Source of the DNA: Nostoc edaphicum CCNP1411
GTDB lineage: Bacteria > Cyanobacteriota > Cyanobacteriia > Cyanobacteriales > Nostocaceae
DNA length: 64,000 nucleotides
Assembly: GCF_014023275.1 (NCBI RefSeq)
Contig: NZ_CP054698.1
Coordinates: 2,852,001-2,916,000 of the forward strand
Direction of reading: 5' to 3'
Below are positions 18,365 through 27,094 of the stretch, one piece after another. Made by a program: the position numbers and the translations under genes. The stretch's first letter is position 1. The number at the start of each line of letters is the position of its first letter. A model generated the notes under the pieces. That model had not been told where the DNA came from, ran no database searches, and worked only from the letters and a program-made list of their open reading frames with translations.

Positions 18365-18770
18365 ACTTTACCACTTCTCCTGTAACCTTCTTGTGAGAAG
18401 TAACTATAAATTTGGCTGGAAAAACTTTGAATTTAAAATAGGTTCACAAAAATATTTTAGTATGAAAATACTATTGCACATACTTACTAACAAAAAATGC
18501 AGATTTTGTAATTCGTAGTTAAAAATTAAATTACGAATTATTCTAATGCCCTTCACGATTCAAACTCAGGGATGGCGATTCTTCAACATTCTGTTACATT
18601 TTAGATTTTAAATTTTGGATTGAATAATTACAAACTCAAAACTTCAAAAAATCTTTCAATTTTAGATTTGCGATCACTTTGCGAAACCGGATCTATGAGC
18701 GTCTGTTAGATTGAGAAAATTTCCTAATCCAAAATCTAAAATCTAAAATCTAAAATAGAGAATGCTGCAA
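18365..18770. other. Spacer with AAAATCT-type STRR
   Basis: The gap between the two SfnB-type genes holds the unit ATTTTAGATT and its complement (18598-18665) and a tandem AAAATCT array (about 18725-18755). The two blocks can pair. Bases 18365-18500 should contain the promoter of the upstream-oriented 17180-18364 gene. No coding capacity was seen. Confidence 0.6.
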
Positions 18771-19979
18771 TTACAACCAAGGATGGCGCGGGGGATAGAC
18801 ACCATTCAGGAAGTAGTTACCAACAGCGTAGTACTTCCAACGCACGGGATCGTGGAGTGTGTGAGCGCGGGCATTTCGCCAGTGGCGATTGTAGTTGAAT
18901 TCTTCCAATGTGGATTTAGTACCTGCTAGTTCAAACAATTTGTTGGTAGCTAGTAAAGCTGCTTCGGTGGCTAAAGCTTTGGCTTCGGCAACTGCGATCG
19001 ATGCCTCAACTACCTTGGGTTCTTCTAAGCCTGACTCGTTGGCAACGTCAAGAAATTCGCCTGCACGACGCAGCAATGCTTCAGAAGCGTGAACCTGAAT
19101 TTGGACATTGCCTAAGTTATATAGTGTCAGCGGATCTTCATAGCCTTTTTCTAAATTGCTGTCAACCCAAGGGCGGGTATAGTTACGAACAAAGTGGATG
19201 GTGTCACGGACTGCGGCTTTAGCAATTCCCACGTCTACAGCAGCTTGAATGATTTGCGCGATCGCACCCATTGGTGTGGCCCGCTCAAAGGCTAAATAGT
19301 GCGGAATCACGTGTTCTGACTTAACTTTCACATTTTCAATAATGGTAGTGCCGCTAGCAGTGGTACGCTGTCCGAAGCTTGTCCAATCATCAAGTAGGGT
19401 TAATCCTTCGGCATCTCTTTCGACAAATGCCACCACTGTTTTACCATCTGGATTACTGGCAATCACAGGAACCCAATGTGCCAATAGTGCCCCAGCAGAG
19501 TAATATTTGCGTCCGTTGAGTACGAAGTCAGATCCATCTGGTGTTAATTTTGTCTGCACATCGTTCACAGACTTAGTGCCAATTTCCGAGAAGGCGTTAC
19601 CAAAGCGTTTACCTTGTAGAACCAAATCAAAGAAGAACTTTTTCTGCTCATCCGTACCATCCAACCGGACTGCTTCCACCATGTAGAGGTGGTTTTGAGG
19701 AATTTGACCGAGGCTAGAGTCAGCTTCGGAAATGATTTTAACTACTTCTGCGAGGGTGGCACTTGAGACAAAAGCACCGCCGTATTCTTTAGGAACTGTA
19801 ATTCCCCACAATCCGCTCTGGGAAAACTTTTCCACTTCCTCAGCAGGCAAACGCCGAGTTTGATCGCGCTCTGAGTCTCCTTTGGCAAACTCCGCTGCTA
19901 ATTCGTGAGCGATCGCGATCGCTTCTTTGTCATCCCGAATAATATGCGCCTTCTGGTCAGTATTAATTACTGATGTCAT
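18771..19979 (-). CDS. sfnB: SfnB-family sulfur acquisition oxidoreductase
   Basis: This 402-residue acyl-CoA dehydrogenase-fold protein matches the SfnB family, linked to growth on dimethyl sulfone and other organosulfur sources. Visible features are GLWGITVPKEYGGAFVS, FSEIGTKSVNDVQTKL, the flavin-contact strand LNGRKYYSAGALLAHWVPV, WTSFGQRTTASGTTIIENV, the helical C-terminus with NKLFELAGTKSTLEEFNYNRHWRNAR, and the family ending TLHDPVRWKYYAVGNYFLNG. It probably works with the FMN-dependent monooxygenase encoded 270 bases upstream on the same strand. The start ATG at 19979 is preceded by an AAGGAG box. Confidence 0.92.
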   Translation of the reverse strand: MTSVINTDQKAHIIRDDKEAIAIAHELAAEFAKGDSERDQTRRLPAEEVEKFSQSGLWGITVPKEYGGAFVSSATLAEVVKIISEADSSLGQIPQNHLYMVEAVRLDGTDEQKKFFFDLVLQGKRFGNAFSEIGTKSVNDVQTKLTPDGSDFVLNGRKYYSAGALLAHWVPVIASNPDGKTVVAFVERDAEGLTLLDDWTSFGQRTTASGTTIIENVKVKSEHVIPHYLAFERATPMGAIAQIIQAAVDVGIAKAAVRDTIHFVRNYTRPWVDSNLEKGYEDPLTLYNLGNVQIQVHASEALLRRAGEFLDVANESGLEEPKVVEASIAVAEAKALATEAALLATNKLFELAGTKSTLEEFNYNRHWRNARAHTLHDPVRWKYYAVGNYFLNGVYPPRHPWL

Positions 19980-20249
19980 GGTAAAACTCCTTGCTTGTGA
20001 TTGAGTGACTCATAATCGCCACTAATATGAGACAACGCAAAATATATTTATTTGAGCAGAGATACGTAGAGTTCTTTTTCGAATTTGAACTTGTAGTAAG
20101 CGTTGGTATTTGCTGTAGGAGTGGATGTAGCTGTTTTAGATAACAGCTTCAATCTACAAAACCAACAAAGTACAGGAGTTTGCAAGTCAATGAGGTACAG
20201 AACGCTAGACTCCAAATCAGATATAAACAATCCATCTTCTGCCTCCTGT

Positions 20250-21347
20250 TTACACCACAACCAACTCATCAGCTGTCCGACGATTAGATTTAAGTTCGCG
20301 CACAATTGGTATTACTGTCTTACCAAATGCAGGCAAATCATCCGTGTAGTGTAAAAAGCCACCAAGAATTAGATCGACTCCCACTGCATGGAACTGGCGA
20401 ATCTTTTCAGCTACTTGTTCAGCCGTGCCAATCAAACCCGATCGGAAGCCATCGTTATACTGCACCAAGTCTTCAAAATTGGAATTCGCCCACATTCCCT
20501 GACCTTCACGAGTAGAAGATCCCGCCTGTTTCACGGCTTCGCCAAATCCCTTCACCGCCTCTACATCGGCTTGGGCAATAATATCGCGCAATACTTCATG
20601 GGCTTCTGCTTCCGTATCTCGCACGATGATAAAGGAATTCAAACCAAACTTAATTGTGCGTCCTTCAAGACTCGCTAATTCAGATACCTCTGCAATCTGC
20701 TCTTTCACGCCTTCTATGGTGTTACCATTCATGAAATACCAATCGGAGACGCGGCCAGCCATCCGCCGCGCTGCTTTGGAGTTACCACCTTGGAATATCT
20801 CCGGGTGGGGATTCTGATTAATTGGTCTAGGCTTCACCCAACCGCCGTTAATGCGGTAAAAGTCGCCCTTGAAGTGAAATTCATCCTCAGTCCACAAACC
20901 CTTGAGAACGCGGATAAATTCTTCTGAACGACGATATCGTTCGTCATGGTCTAACCAATGTTCACCATATATAGTGAATTCGTCTTTGAACCAACCGCTA
21001 ACTACATTTAGAGCAAACCGACCGTTAGAGAGAAAATCAATACTTGCACCGATTTTGGCAACTACTCCCGGATGCCACAATCCAGGGTGAACTGCTGCAA
21101 TCAACTTCAATTTCTTGGTGACAGGAGCCAGAGCCGACACAGTTGTAAGTGCCTCTAGCTGGTACTCAGCGCCATAACTAGCGATAAATCTGGCTTGTGC
21201 TAGAGCATATTCAAATCCAACTTCTTCAGCTGTCTGAGCTAGTTGAGCATTATATTCGTAAGTCCAATCTGTGCGTTGGGGAATTTTACTAACAACTAAC
21301 CCACCGCTGACGTTGGGAATCCAGTACGCGAACTTAATATCTACCAT
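20250..21347 (-). CDS. sfnG: SfnG-type dimethyl sulfone / LLM flavin monooxygenase
   Basis: A 365-residue luciferase-like (LLM) FMNH2-dependent monooxygenase. The N-terminus FAYWIPNVSGGLVVSKIPQRTDW is characteristic of SfnG, which oxidises dimethyl sulfone to methanesulfinate. Further LLM landmarks are LIAAVHPGLWHPGVVAKIGASIDFLSNGRFALNVVSGWFKDEF, DERYRRSEEF and PEIFQGGNSKAARRMA. It heads the minus-strand sulfur genes and is divergent from another LLM monooxygenase and its regulator; the 569-base gap between them is the likely control region. A flavin reductase partner is not in the window. Confidence 0.92.
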   Translation of the reverse strand: MVDIKFAYWIPNVSGGLVVSKIPQRTDWTYEYNAQLAQTAEEVGFEYALAQARFIASYGAEYQLEALTTVSALAPVTKKLKLIAAVHPGLWHPGVVAKIGASIDFLSNGRFALNVVSGWFKDEFTIYGEHWLDHDERYRRSEEFIRVLKGLWTEDEFHFKGDFYRINGGWVKPRPINQNPHPEIFQGGNSKAARRMAGRVSDWYFMNGNTIEGVKEQIAEVSELASLEGRTIKFGLNSFIIVRDTEAEAHEVLRDIIAQADVEAVKGFGEAVKQAGSSTREGQGMWANSNFEDLVQYNDGFRSGLIGTAEQVAEKIRQFHAVGVDLILGGFLHYTDDLPAFGKTVIPIVRELKSNRRTADELVVV

Positions 21348-21916
21348 AATTGTGCGTTTGTAATTGAAATTGCTTGGTTATTTATCTAAGTTTGCAAGTG
21401 AAGCAACAAAATCTAATTTGTCATCACTAACAAATCAGCTGAAACTTGATAGAGCAAAATTTTAGTCAAAATCGAAAGCTTGAGATTGGTTGCAAACTGC
21501 TTTTAGTTTACAAGTAGACAATTCTTTGATGGTGACAATATACCATAACTCGACTGTGCTACCGTAGTTTTAATGAATCAGACTTTATCACAACGGTTTT
21601 TCTGATGTCGTGACTCGATATACTTAAATTCCATTTCCATATTCCATTTTGGAATACTGCCCAATTTCCCTGTGTATTTAATTATTTTTTATACTTGCTG
21701 GCTGTTATCCTAATTCATTCAAAGCAATCAGGAATCAGACTCGACAAAGTATCGACACTATTCCATATCGTGATAAATAAATGCTTCTCATCTGTCATCT
21801 GCAACTATACATGGCAGAAATAAATGTGGTAGTGTGAGCTACTAAACAACGGTAAAAAGATATAGATATAGTAGTTAATTGAATGTCTCGTAAAAAAAGG
21901 CACAGGAAAAAGATTT
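21348..21916. promoter_or_regulatory. Divergent control region of the organosulfur cluster
   Basis: This non-coding spacer separates sfnG (minus) from the LLM monooxygenase gene (plus). It is AT-rich, lacks open frames and contains repeated ATTCCAT elements (see 21627-21656, and another near 21759). It is the natural site for the LysR-type regulator encoded at 22989 to act on both directions. Confidence 0.5.
21627..21656. promoter_or_regulatory. Candidate LysR-type operator with ATTCCAT units
   Basis: Three closely spaced TTCCAT units include a perfect inverted repeat TATTCCA-TTT-TGGAATA (21640-21656), with dyad symmetry and AT-richness as expected for a LysR-family operator. This is a pattern only; binding is inferred. 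Confidence 0.35.
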
Positions 21917-22966
21917 ATGACACTTCAGTTTGGAATTTGGTCGCCGGTCTGCGGTGGATGGTTGCGCGTTGTCAACCATGAGGCTAATTTATCCACCCAA
22001 GATTTGGTAAAACTGGCAGTTCAAGCAGACGAGTTAGGTTATGACTTCTATTACATTCCGGAACATTACTTAAATGCAGTTCATGGGCCTAAATATAATG
22101 TCGCTGACGCTTGGATTACAGCAGTTTTAGCAAGTTTGAACACCAAGAAGATCAAGATTGTTGCAGCCGTACAACCTGGTTTTAAACTGCCTGCGGTGGT
22201 TGCCAATTTGAGTGCAAACATTCAAAATCAACTGAGTAAAGGCAGATTTGCTCTCAGTGGTATTGCAGGTTGGTGGAAATTAGAAGTAGAAAGCTATGGA
22301 GATATCTGGCTACCTCACAGCGATCGCTACGCCCGATTAGAAGAGTATATTGATGTAATCAAGGGGCTGTGGACAGTCGAAGGCTTTAATTATATTGGCA
22401 AATACTACACTATTAAGGGTGGTATTCTCGCAGATCAGCCGACACCAACACCACCCATTTTCATTGCTGGGGAATCAGATCGGGCAATTAACCTAGCAGC
22501 TCGTCTGGGAGATTATCTATTTATCAACGCTGATGATCCTGAGAAAACGGCAGCATTGGTGCAGAAAGTGAAAAGATTAGCTAGCGATCGCTATGGTCGT
22601 CAGATTAAAGTAGCAATGAGTGCCTTTGCGATCGTTGGTGAAGATACTTCCCAAGCCGAAGACAGATTAGAAGCGATTTACCGTTCTGCCGATCAGCAGC
22701 AGATTAAGTACTTTCAAGAGCAAATCGATCCGAATGTAGTCGCCCACAACAAACTAGACATCAGTCAAACCATTGAAGCCAATCTCGGTTTATCTGCTCA
22801 ACTGGTTGGCGATCGCTATACTGTTATTCGACGCCTGAAAGAATACGAAGCCGTTGGCGTTGACTTAATAGTACTGAAATTTGAATCTATGTTAGAAGAC
22901 ACTATTCGCTTCCACAAACTAGTTATTTCCGAATATAGACAGCAGAGTAGCTTAATTACCTTGTAA
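21917..22966 (+). CDS. LLM-class FMNH2-dependent monooxygenase
   Basis: A 349-residue luciferase-fold monooxygenase with LLM landmarks: LQFGIWSPVCGGWLRV, LGYDFYYIPEHYLNA, KIVAAVQPGFKLPAVVANL, LSKGRFALSGIAGWWKLEVESYG, SDRYARLEEYIDVIKGLW and PPIFIAGESDRAINLAARLGD. It belongs to the SsuD/SfnG-like branch, so an alkanesulfonate- or sulfone-type substrate is likely from context, but the substrate cannot be read from sequence. The start ATG at 21917 follows AGGAAAAAG. The fused LysR-SsuA regulator begins 22 bases after its stop, so the two are probably co-transcribed. Confidence 0.88.
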   Translation: MTLQFGIWSPVCGGWLRVVNHEANLSTQDLVKLAVQADELGYDFYYIPEHYLNAVHGPKYNVADAWITAVLASLNTKKIKIVAAVQPGFKLPAVVANLSANIQNQLSKGRFALSGIAGWWKLEVESYGDIWLPHSDRYARLEEYIDVIKGLWTVEGFNYIGKYYTIKGGILADQPTPTPPIFIAGESDRAINLAARLGDYLFINADDPEKTAALVQKVKRLASDRYGRQIKVAMSAFAIVGEDTSQAEDRLEAIYRSADQQQIKYFQEQIDPNVVAHNKLDISQTIEANLGLSAQLVGDRYTVIRRLKEYEAVGVDLIVLKFESMLEDTIRFHKLVISEYRQQSSLITL

Positions 22967-22988
22967 TTAAAATCTTACCTCACCTAGC

Positions 22989-25073
22989 ATGAATAAGATT
23001 AAACTCGAAGATATTACCCTAAATCACCTCAAAATCTTAAAAGCAGTAGATGACTGTGGTAGCTTCTCTAAAGCGGCACAAAAACTAGGTTATAGTCAAG
23101 CGCTAATTAGTAAAAAAGTCAAACAAATAGAGGATTATTTCGGAGTAATTCTCCTAAATCGCTCACCTGGCTCTATATGCTTGACTAATAAAGGCAGGAA
23201 ATTGATTTCCCAGACACTTAATGTCGTAGAAACTGTAGAAAATCTGCAAGAAGAATTTCAGGCAACATTTAGCGCTGAAGGCGAAGATTTGATATTGGGA
23301 GCTACTAGTTTAATTTTAGAAGTCTGGCTCAAACAATATTTGCAGCGATTTCAGCTTTGTTTTCCAGGTAGAAATCTTAAAGAAATTACGGTTAAAAATA
23401 ATAGATTTTTTTCCAATTCTCAACTCCTAGAAATGGATCTCTTGCTCAACAGTTGCGCTGGATACAAAGAAGAACACCATTGCACTAGATTAAAAACTCA
23501 TAAAATGCTGTTGGTTTCCTTTGGGGCAAGTAAATATCTCAATGAGCATAGCCTAGTTAAAATAAATGATATCGACCTGACTGATATTGTGCTTTTAGAT
23601 GAGGTTCATCAGGAACTATCTAAAAATGAGTTTTTGATGAACAAATTAAGCGGTGTACAAGTTCTACACAGTTATCAAGATGTACTAAAATACGCTGACA
23701 AAAATCAAAAGCTAACGATTTTACCCGACTTTTGTCAAGCTGATATCATATCTCAATACCAAGTTTTAACTTTTCCGATTCAAGATATTAATGAATATGG
23801 AATTTATCTTCATGTTCCTCGATTTAGTGAATTGTTAATATCCGCAGAGAGCTTGGTAAGAAGTTTTAGACTAGATCCAGATAATTTAGAAAGTTTGCCC
23901 AACGTAAATCTATTTTTAGGTAGCTGTTCTCCCAAAGAAGAAAATGTTCTTAGGATAGGTATTCAGAGAGATTCCATAGGACAGTTTATTGCTGGATATG
24001 GGACTAAGTATATTTCTGATTTACAGAAAGCCTCATCACTTGAACAGGCTATGTTCAAAAATATTGAAATTAATCGAGATTTCGAGTTACAAATTCTGCC
24101 GTTTGCTTCTGGGGAACAAATGAACCGACAGATGAAACGTGGAGAACTAGATATTTGTATTTTAGATGATATTTCTCTCTTGAATAATGGTAGTCAATTC
24201 TTTGATGATTTAAGTTTTGGTTCTAAATTAATTGGGATTGCTTCGTATAATATTTTGGGTCAAGATATAAATATTGTTCTACACAAAGATTCTTCTATAA
24301 ATACTGTCCAGGATCTAAAAGGTAAACGAATTTCTACCTTATTTGGTTCAAATGCTCATAGGTTCATCATTACTCTTTTTGATCTCTATGATCTGGATGT
24401 CAGTAAAGATTGTAGGTTAGTGAATGAAGATCCTCGGAAAGCAAGTAAGAGCTTGGCGAATAAAACTATAGATGCTTACGTATGTTGTCATACTTTTGCC
24501 TCCATTTTAGAAGCTTATACTTTTGTGAGAAAGCTGCCTTTATCTCAAACAATTAGTTTAAGAATTCCATCAATTAGAGGAATTGTTTGTCGCTCACAGT
24601 TCATTAAAGAAAATCCTAAAATTGTAGTTGCTTATTTACATGATTTAGTAGTTGCGAACTATTGGTTTAATTCATCTCCAATCAATGCGGCAGATTTATT
24701 AACTAAAGTAATTGATGTGAGAACAACTCAAGTAAATCAGTTTTTTAATCCTGTATTTGGTAATCGCATCGATCCGACTCTCAAACCTCAATGGTCTTGG
24801 TTACTGAAAACTTTAAATCGCAGGTTGGAAGGAAAATATGGTATTTCACTATTTGATCTAGATTTTTGGATAGATGATTATTTCTTAAGACTTGTCTACA
24901 ACTTGCTGAATATAGATTATCACTTTCACCAGGTTTCTTTTGCAAGTGAATTTTCTAGCAGCTATTTTGTCGAGGAACAGTTTAGCAGACATATAAAAGT
25001 TCTCTATGATAAGTACAATTTACCCCTACCAAATGAAGATAGCAATCACACAGCAATATCCAGTTTAGGATGA
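22989..25073 (+). CDS. LysR-type regulator fused to SsuA-like binding domain
   Basis: The 694-residue product begins with a LysR winged helix (residues about 6-70: LNHLKILKAVDDCGSFSKAA, LGYSQALISKKVKQIE, LTNKGRKLI). A LysR-style effector region spans about 90-295. From about 315 a third module reads like an SsuA/NMT1 periplasmic sulfonate-binding protein: LRIGIQRDSIGQFIAGYG, MKRGELDICILDD, HKDSSINTVQDLKGKRIS, LFGSNAHRFIITLFDLY, KTIDAYVCCHTFASILEA and FIKENPKIVVAYLHDLV. There is no signal peptide, so this domain should sit in the cytoplasm as an extra sensor. Usual LysR proteins are about 300 residues. Codon use is AT-rich. It directly follows the LLM monooxygenase gene and is the probable regulator of the divergent sulfur genes. 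Confidence 0.88.
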   Translation: MNKIKLEDITLNHLKILKAVDDCGSFSKAAQKLGYSQALISKKVKQIEDYFGVILLNRSPGSICLTNKGRKLISQTLNVVETVENLQEEFQATFSAEGEDLILGATSLILEVWLKQYLQRFQLCFPGRNLKEITVKNNRFFSNSQLLEMDLLLNSCAGYKEEHHCTRLKTHKMLLVSFGASKYLNEHSLVKINDIDLTDIVLLDEVHQELSKNEFLMNKLSGVQVLHSYQDVLKYADKNQKLTILPDFCQADIISQYQVLTFPIQDINEYGIYLHVPRFSELLISAESLVRSFRLDPDNLESLPNVNLFLGSCSPKEENVLRIGIQRDSIGQFIAGYGTKYISDLQKASSLEQAMFKNIEINRDFELQILPFASGEQMNRQMKRGELDICILDDISLLNNGSQFFDDLSFGSKLIGIASYNILGQDINIVLHKDSSINTVQDLKGKRISTLFGSNAHRFIITLFDLYDLDVSKDCRLVNEDPRKASKSLANKTIDAYVCCHTFASILEAYTFVRKLPLSQTISLRIPSIRGIVCRSQFIKENPKIVVAYLHDLVVANYWFNSSPINAADLLTKVIDVRTTQVNQFFNPVFGNRIDPTLKPQWSWLLKTLNRRLEGKYGISLFDLDFWIDDYFLRLVYNLLNIDYHFHQVSFASEFSSSYFVEEQFSRHIKVLYDKYNLPLPNEDSNHTAISSLG

Positions 25074-26045
25074 AAAAATCCACGCCACTTGCGGGATGGG
25101 GAAGAAGTTACCGAAGAAAGGCAGAGGGCAGTTCTTGCTGAAGGCAGAAGGAAGAAAATACAATTTTTGCCCTCTGCCAAAAGGGTTTAGAGCAAGTAAA
25201 TTTATTTATGAAACAAAATAAAAATATTTTTTCCGAGACGCGCAGCGCAAGGAAAAATACGTCCTTATTAAATCCCCTAAATTTATTTATGGGGATTCCG
25301 ACTGAGCCTCCTGTCTTCTGCCTTCTTAACAATGCCCAATTCCCCAAGCGATAAGGTGACTATCCCTCTCTACCCACAAGCGACTGTGTACACACAAGTC
25401 TAAAAAAGCTCGATTGATTTCTCTTTGTTCTCTCGTTTATCTCGTTTTCATACTCTACATGGGAATGGGTTATTAGGGCTGCTGCCTCTAGTCAGATATT
25501 GAGTCTCTGACTCAATGAATGCATTCCCATGCAGAGTATGGGAACGAGGAAACACGAAAAGTCTTATTAAGCTAGGTTTTCAGGACTTGTGTGTGCACCG
25601 TAGTTGCCCACAAGGGGATAGAGTTTCCCGTTGCTTTCAATAAAAAATATTGCCGGCAAATATTAACTAAATCTTAAGATAGAGATTTTGTGGCTAAAGA
25701 TACAGTAATTTATGGGTTTTAATTTTTGAATACAAGAACGGCTTTTTTTGTATTCGTCTGAAATGACTATAAACAAGGCTCTCTCAAGGCATTAATCATG
25801 GGGATCAGTAAATCTCTAAGCAGCATTTAAATAAAAAATAATTTATGTATCTAAAGTAGGAGAGTAAAATCACTTAGATTCTAGGATAATAGATCAAGAT
25901 ATCGAAAAGTTTTCAAACCTGAAATTTTGTTTAAAATAATCAACCAATATTACAGCAGTTTGTTAAGTTGGGTCGAACCAGAATTTTTACGGGTTTAACT
26001 TGTAGCTTTACCAAATAAAAAATAATTACAACCAGGGGTTTTAAA
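25074..26045. other. Long non-coding region with repeats
   Basis: No supported gene is present in 970 bases. It contains low-complexity AGGCAGA/CTGCC sequence (25120-25330), a hairpin element at 25386-25598, and an AT-rich part (25640-26040) that should hold the promoter of the small zinc-ribbon gene. A 79-codon minus frame at 25108-25347 is repeat sequence. Confidence 0.55.
25386..25598. mobile_element. 213-bp MITE-like inverted-repeat element
   Basis: Terminal repeats GTGTACACACAAGTC (25386-25400) and its near reverse complement (25584-25598) differ at one base. A second, inner pair of arms surrounds CATACTCTACATGGGAATG and CATTCCCATGCAGAGTATG. The whole could fold as one long hairpin. It is non-coding. 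Confidence 0.65.
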
Positions 26046-26228
26046 ATGCAGACAGTACAAAAGATTTACTGCCCAAATTGTGGTAGTCATGCAGAGCGTT
26101 ACTATATTTCTGATAGCCAATTAACTCGCACACAATGCCCAAGTTGTGATTACTTAATGATTAGTTGTACTCGCACCGGCAAAGTGATTGAGGCTTATGC
26201 CCCTGGTATTCATGCACCCGCTAGATAA
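26046..26228 (+). CDS. Small zinc-ribbon protein
   Basis: A 60-residue protein with two CxxC knuckles, CPNC (9-12) and CPSC (31-34), in a single zinc ribbon, and a conserved-looking tail TGKVIEAYAPGIHAPAR. I know proteins of this kind as conserved in cyanobacteria but without a firm function; automated labels linking them to PriA rest only on the zinc ribbon. The start ATG at 26046 is preceded by AGGGG. A clean terminator follows, so it is a one-gene unit. Confidence 0.78.
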   Translation: MQTVQKIYCPNCGSHAERYYISDSQLTRTQCPSCDYLMISCTRTGKVIEAYAPGIHAPAR

Positions 26229-26276
26229 GATAAATTGAAAATTTGAGAATGTTTTCTCTAATTTTTAAGAATACAG

Positions 26277-26306
26277 AAAACTCTATCCCTTTATGGATAG
26301 AGTTTT
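26277..26306 (+). terminator. Terminator of the zinc-ribbon gene
   Basis: The stem AAAACTCTATCC / GGATAGAGTTTT with a short loop ends in a T run and lies about 50 bases after the stop codon. Confidence 0.88.
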
Positions 26307-26363
26307 AATAAGGAAGAATATTTAATCATCGTTTCGCCCATCAGGGTCTAGGTTTTAAACCCT

Positions 26364-26460
26364 AATCGCAAAGACGCGATAAATCGCCGTCTCTACAAAG
26401 GACTGATTCTTATAAAGACAGCTATTTATCGCGTCTCTTGCCTTAACCGAACCGTATTGC
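26364..26460. repeat. Dispersed inverted-repeat element, copy A (loop inverted)
   Basis: The arms AAGACGCGATAAATCGCC and GATTTATCGCGTCTC-type (here with ATTTATCGCGTCTCTTG) flank a loop, followed by the tail TTGCCTTAACCGAACCGTA. The loop here (ACAAAGGACTGATTCTT) is the reverse complement of the loop in copies at 32119 and 60053. Confidence 0.85.
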
Positions 26461-26516
26461 ATCAACTCCTACAGAATTCTTATTGATAAAGTTATTTATC
26501 TGAAATTTTGAACACT

Positions 26517-26987
26517 TCACAGCTTGTTATTCTGTTGTCTTAGTTGTTGCTGTCGTCTCTGTTGTTCTAATCTCAATTCTTGCTGTTGTCTAATTTGTTG
26601 ATCTTGTCTGAGTTGTTGCTGTTGTATCCTCAGTTGTTGCTGTCGGGTAAATTCTTGCTGTTGTAGTCTTGTTTCTTGTTGTTGTATTCTCAGTTGTTGC
26701 TGGCGTATTAGTTCTTGCCGTTGTCGTGTAAATTCTTGCTGTTGTATTTTCTGTTGTTGTTGTTGTTGGGGCTGTTGAAGGTTTAGGCGTAGCCATGTTT
26801 CCTTCAATTTCTCTTGTGTTTGTTGAATTTGCTCCTCTTGTTGTTGTCTCATTCTTTCTTGAAATAATTCAGGTTGCTGAGGATTTGTCTGAATTATTTG
26901 TCCGTATGCAGCAGAATTCATTGGCAAAGCTTTTGCAAGAACAATCACTAATAGCCAGAATTTAAGAATCAATGAGCGATTCCACAT
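26517..26987 (-). CDS. Secreted glutamine-rich coiled-coil protein
   Basis: The protein begins with a signal peptide (WNRSLILKFWLLVIVLAKALPMNSAAYG) and then consists almost wholly of Gln, Arg, Leu and Glu in short repeats such as QQQEFTRQRQELIRQQQLRI. It probably forms one long helix in the periplasm or outside the cell. Part of the repetition is at DNA level (TTGTTGCTGTTG runs on the plus strand), which also opens a meaningless Thr-rich overlapping frame. No domain is recognisable. The length (156) may vary through repeat slippage. Confidence 0.65.
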   Translation of the reverse strand: MWNRSLILKFWLLVIVLAKALPMNSAAYGQIIQTNPQQPELFQERMRQQQEEQIQQTQEKLKETWLRLNLQQPQQQQQQKIQQQEFTRQRQELIRQQQLRIQQQETRLQQQEFTRQQQLRIQQQQLRQDQQIRQQQELRLEQQRRQQQLRQQNNKL

Positions 26988-27094
26988 AGAATTATCTCGT
27001 CAATTGTTATAGATTGGTTTTAGCGATCGCTTAACCTTAATATAACAATTTTTACCGAGGTCTTTTTGGAGCAATTGCTGACCTCTGAGCTTGT

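Noticed and set aside
20048..20305. 85-codon minus-strand open frame between sfnB and sfnG
   Set aside because: It overlaps the end of sfnG, has no protein-like pattern or start signal, and lies mostly in spacer DNA.
25108..25347. 79-codon minus-strand open frame
   Set aside because: It consists of low-complexity and repeat sequence (AGGCAGA runs) and resembles no protein.
26590..26796. Thr-rich minus-strand frame
   Set aside because: It is another reading frame of the CAA-rich repeats of the glutamine-rich gene.
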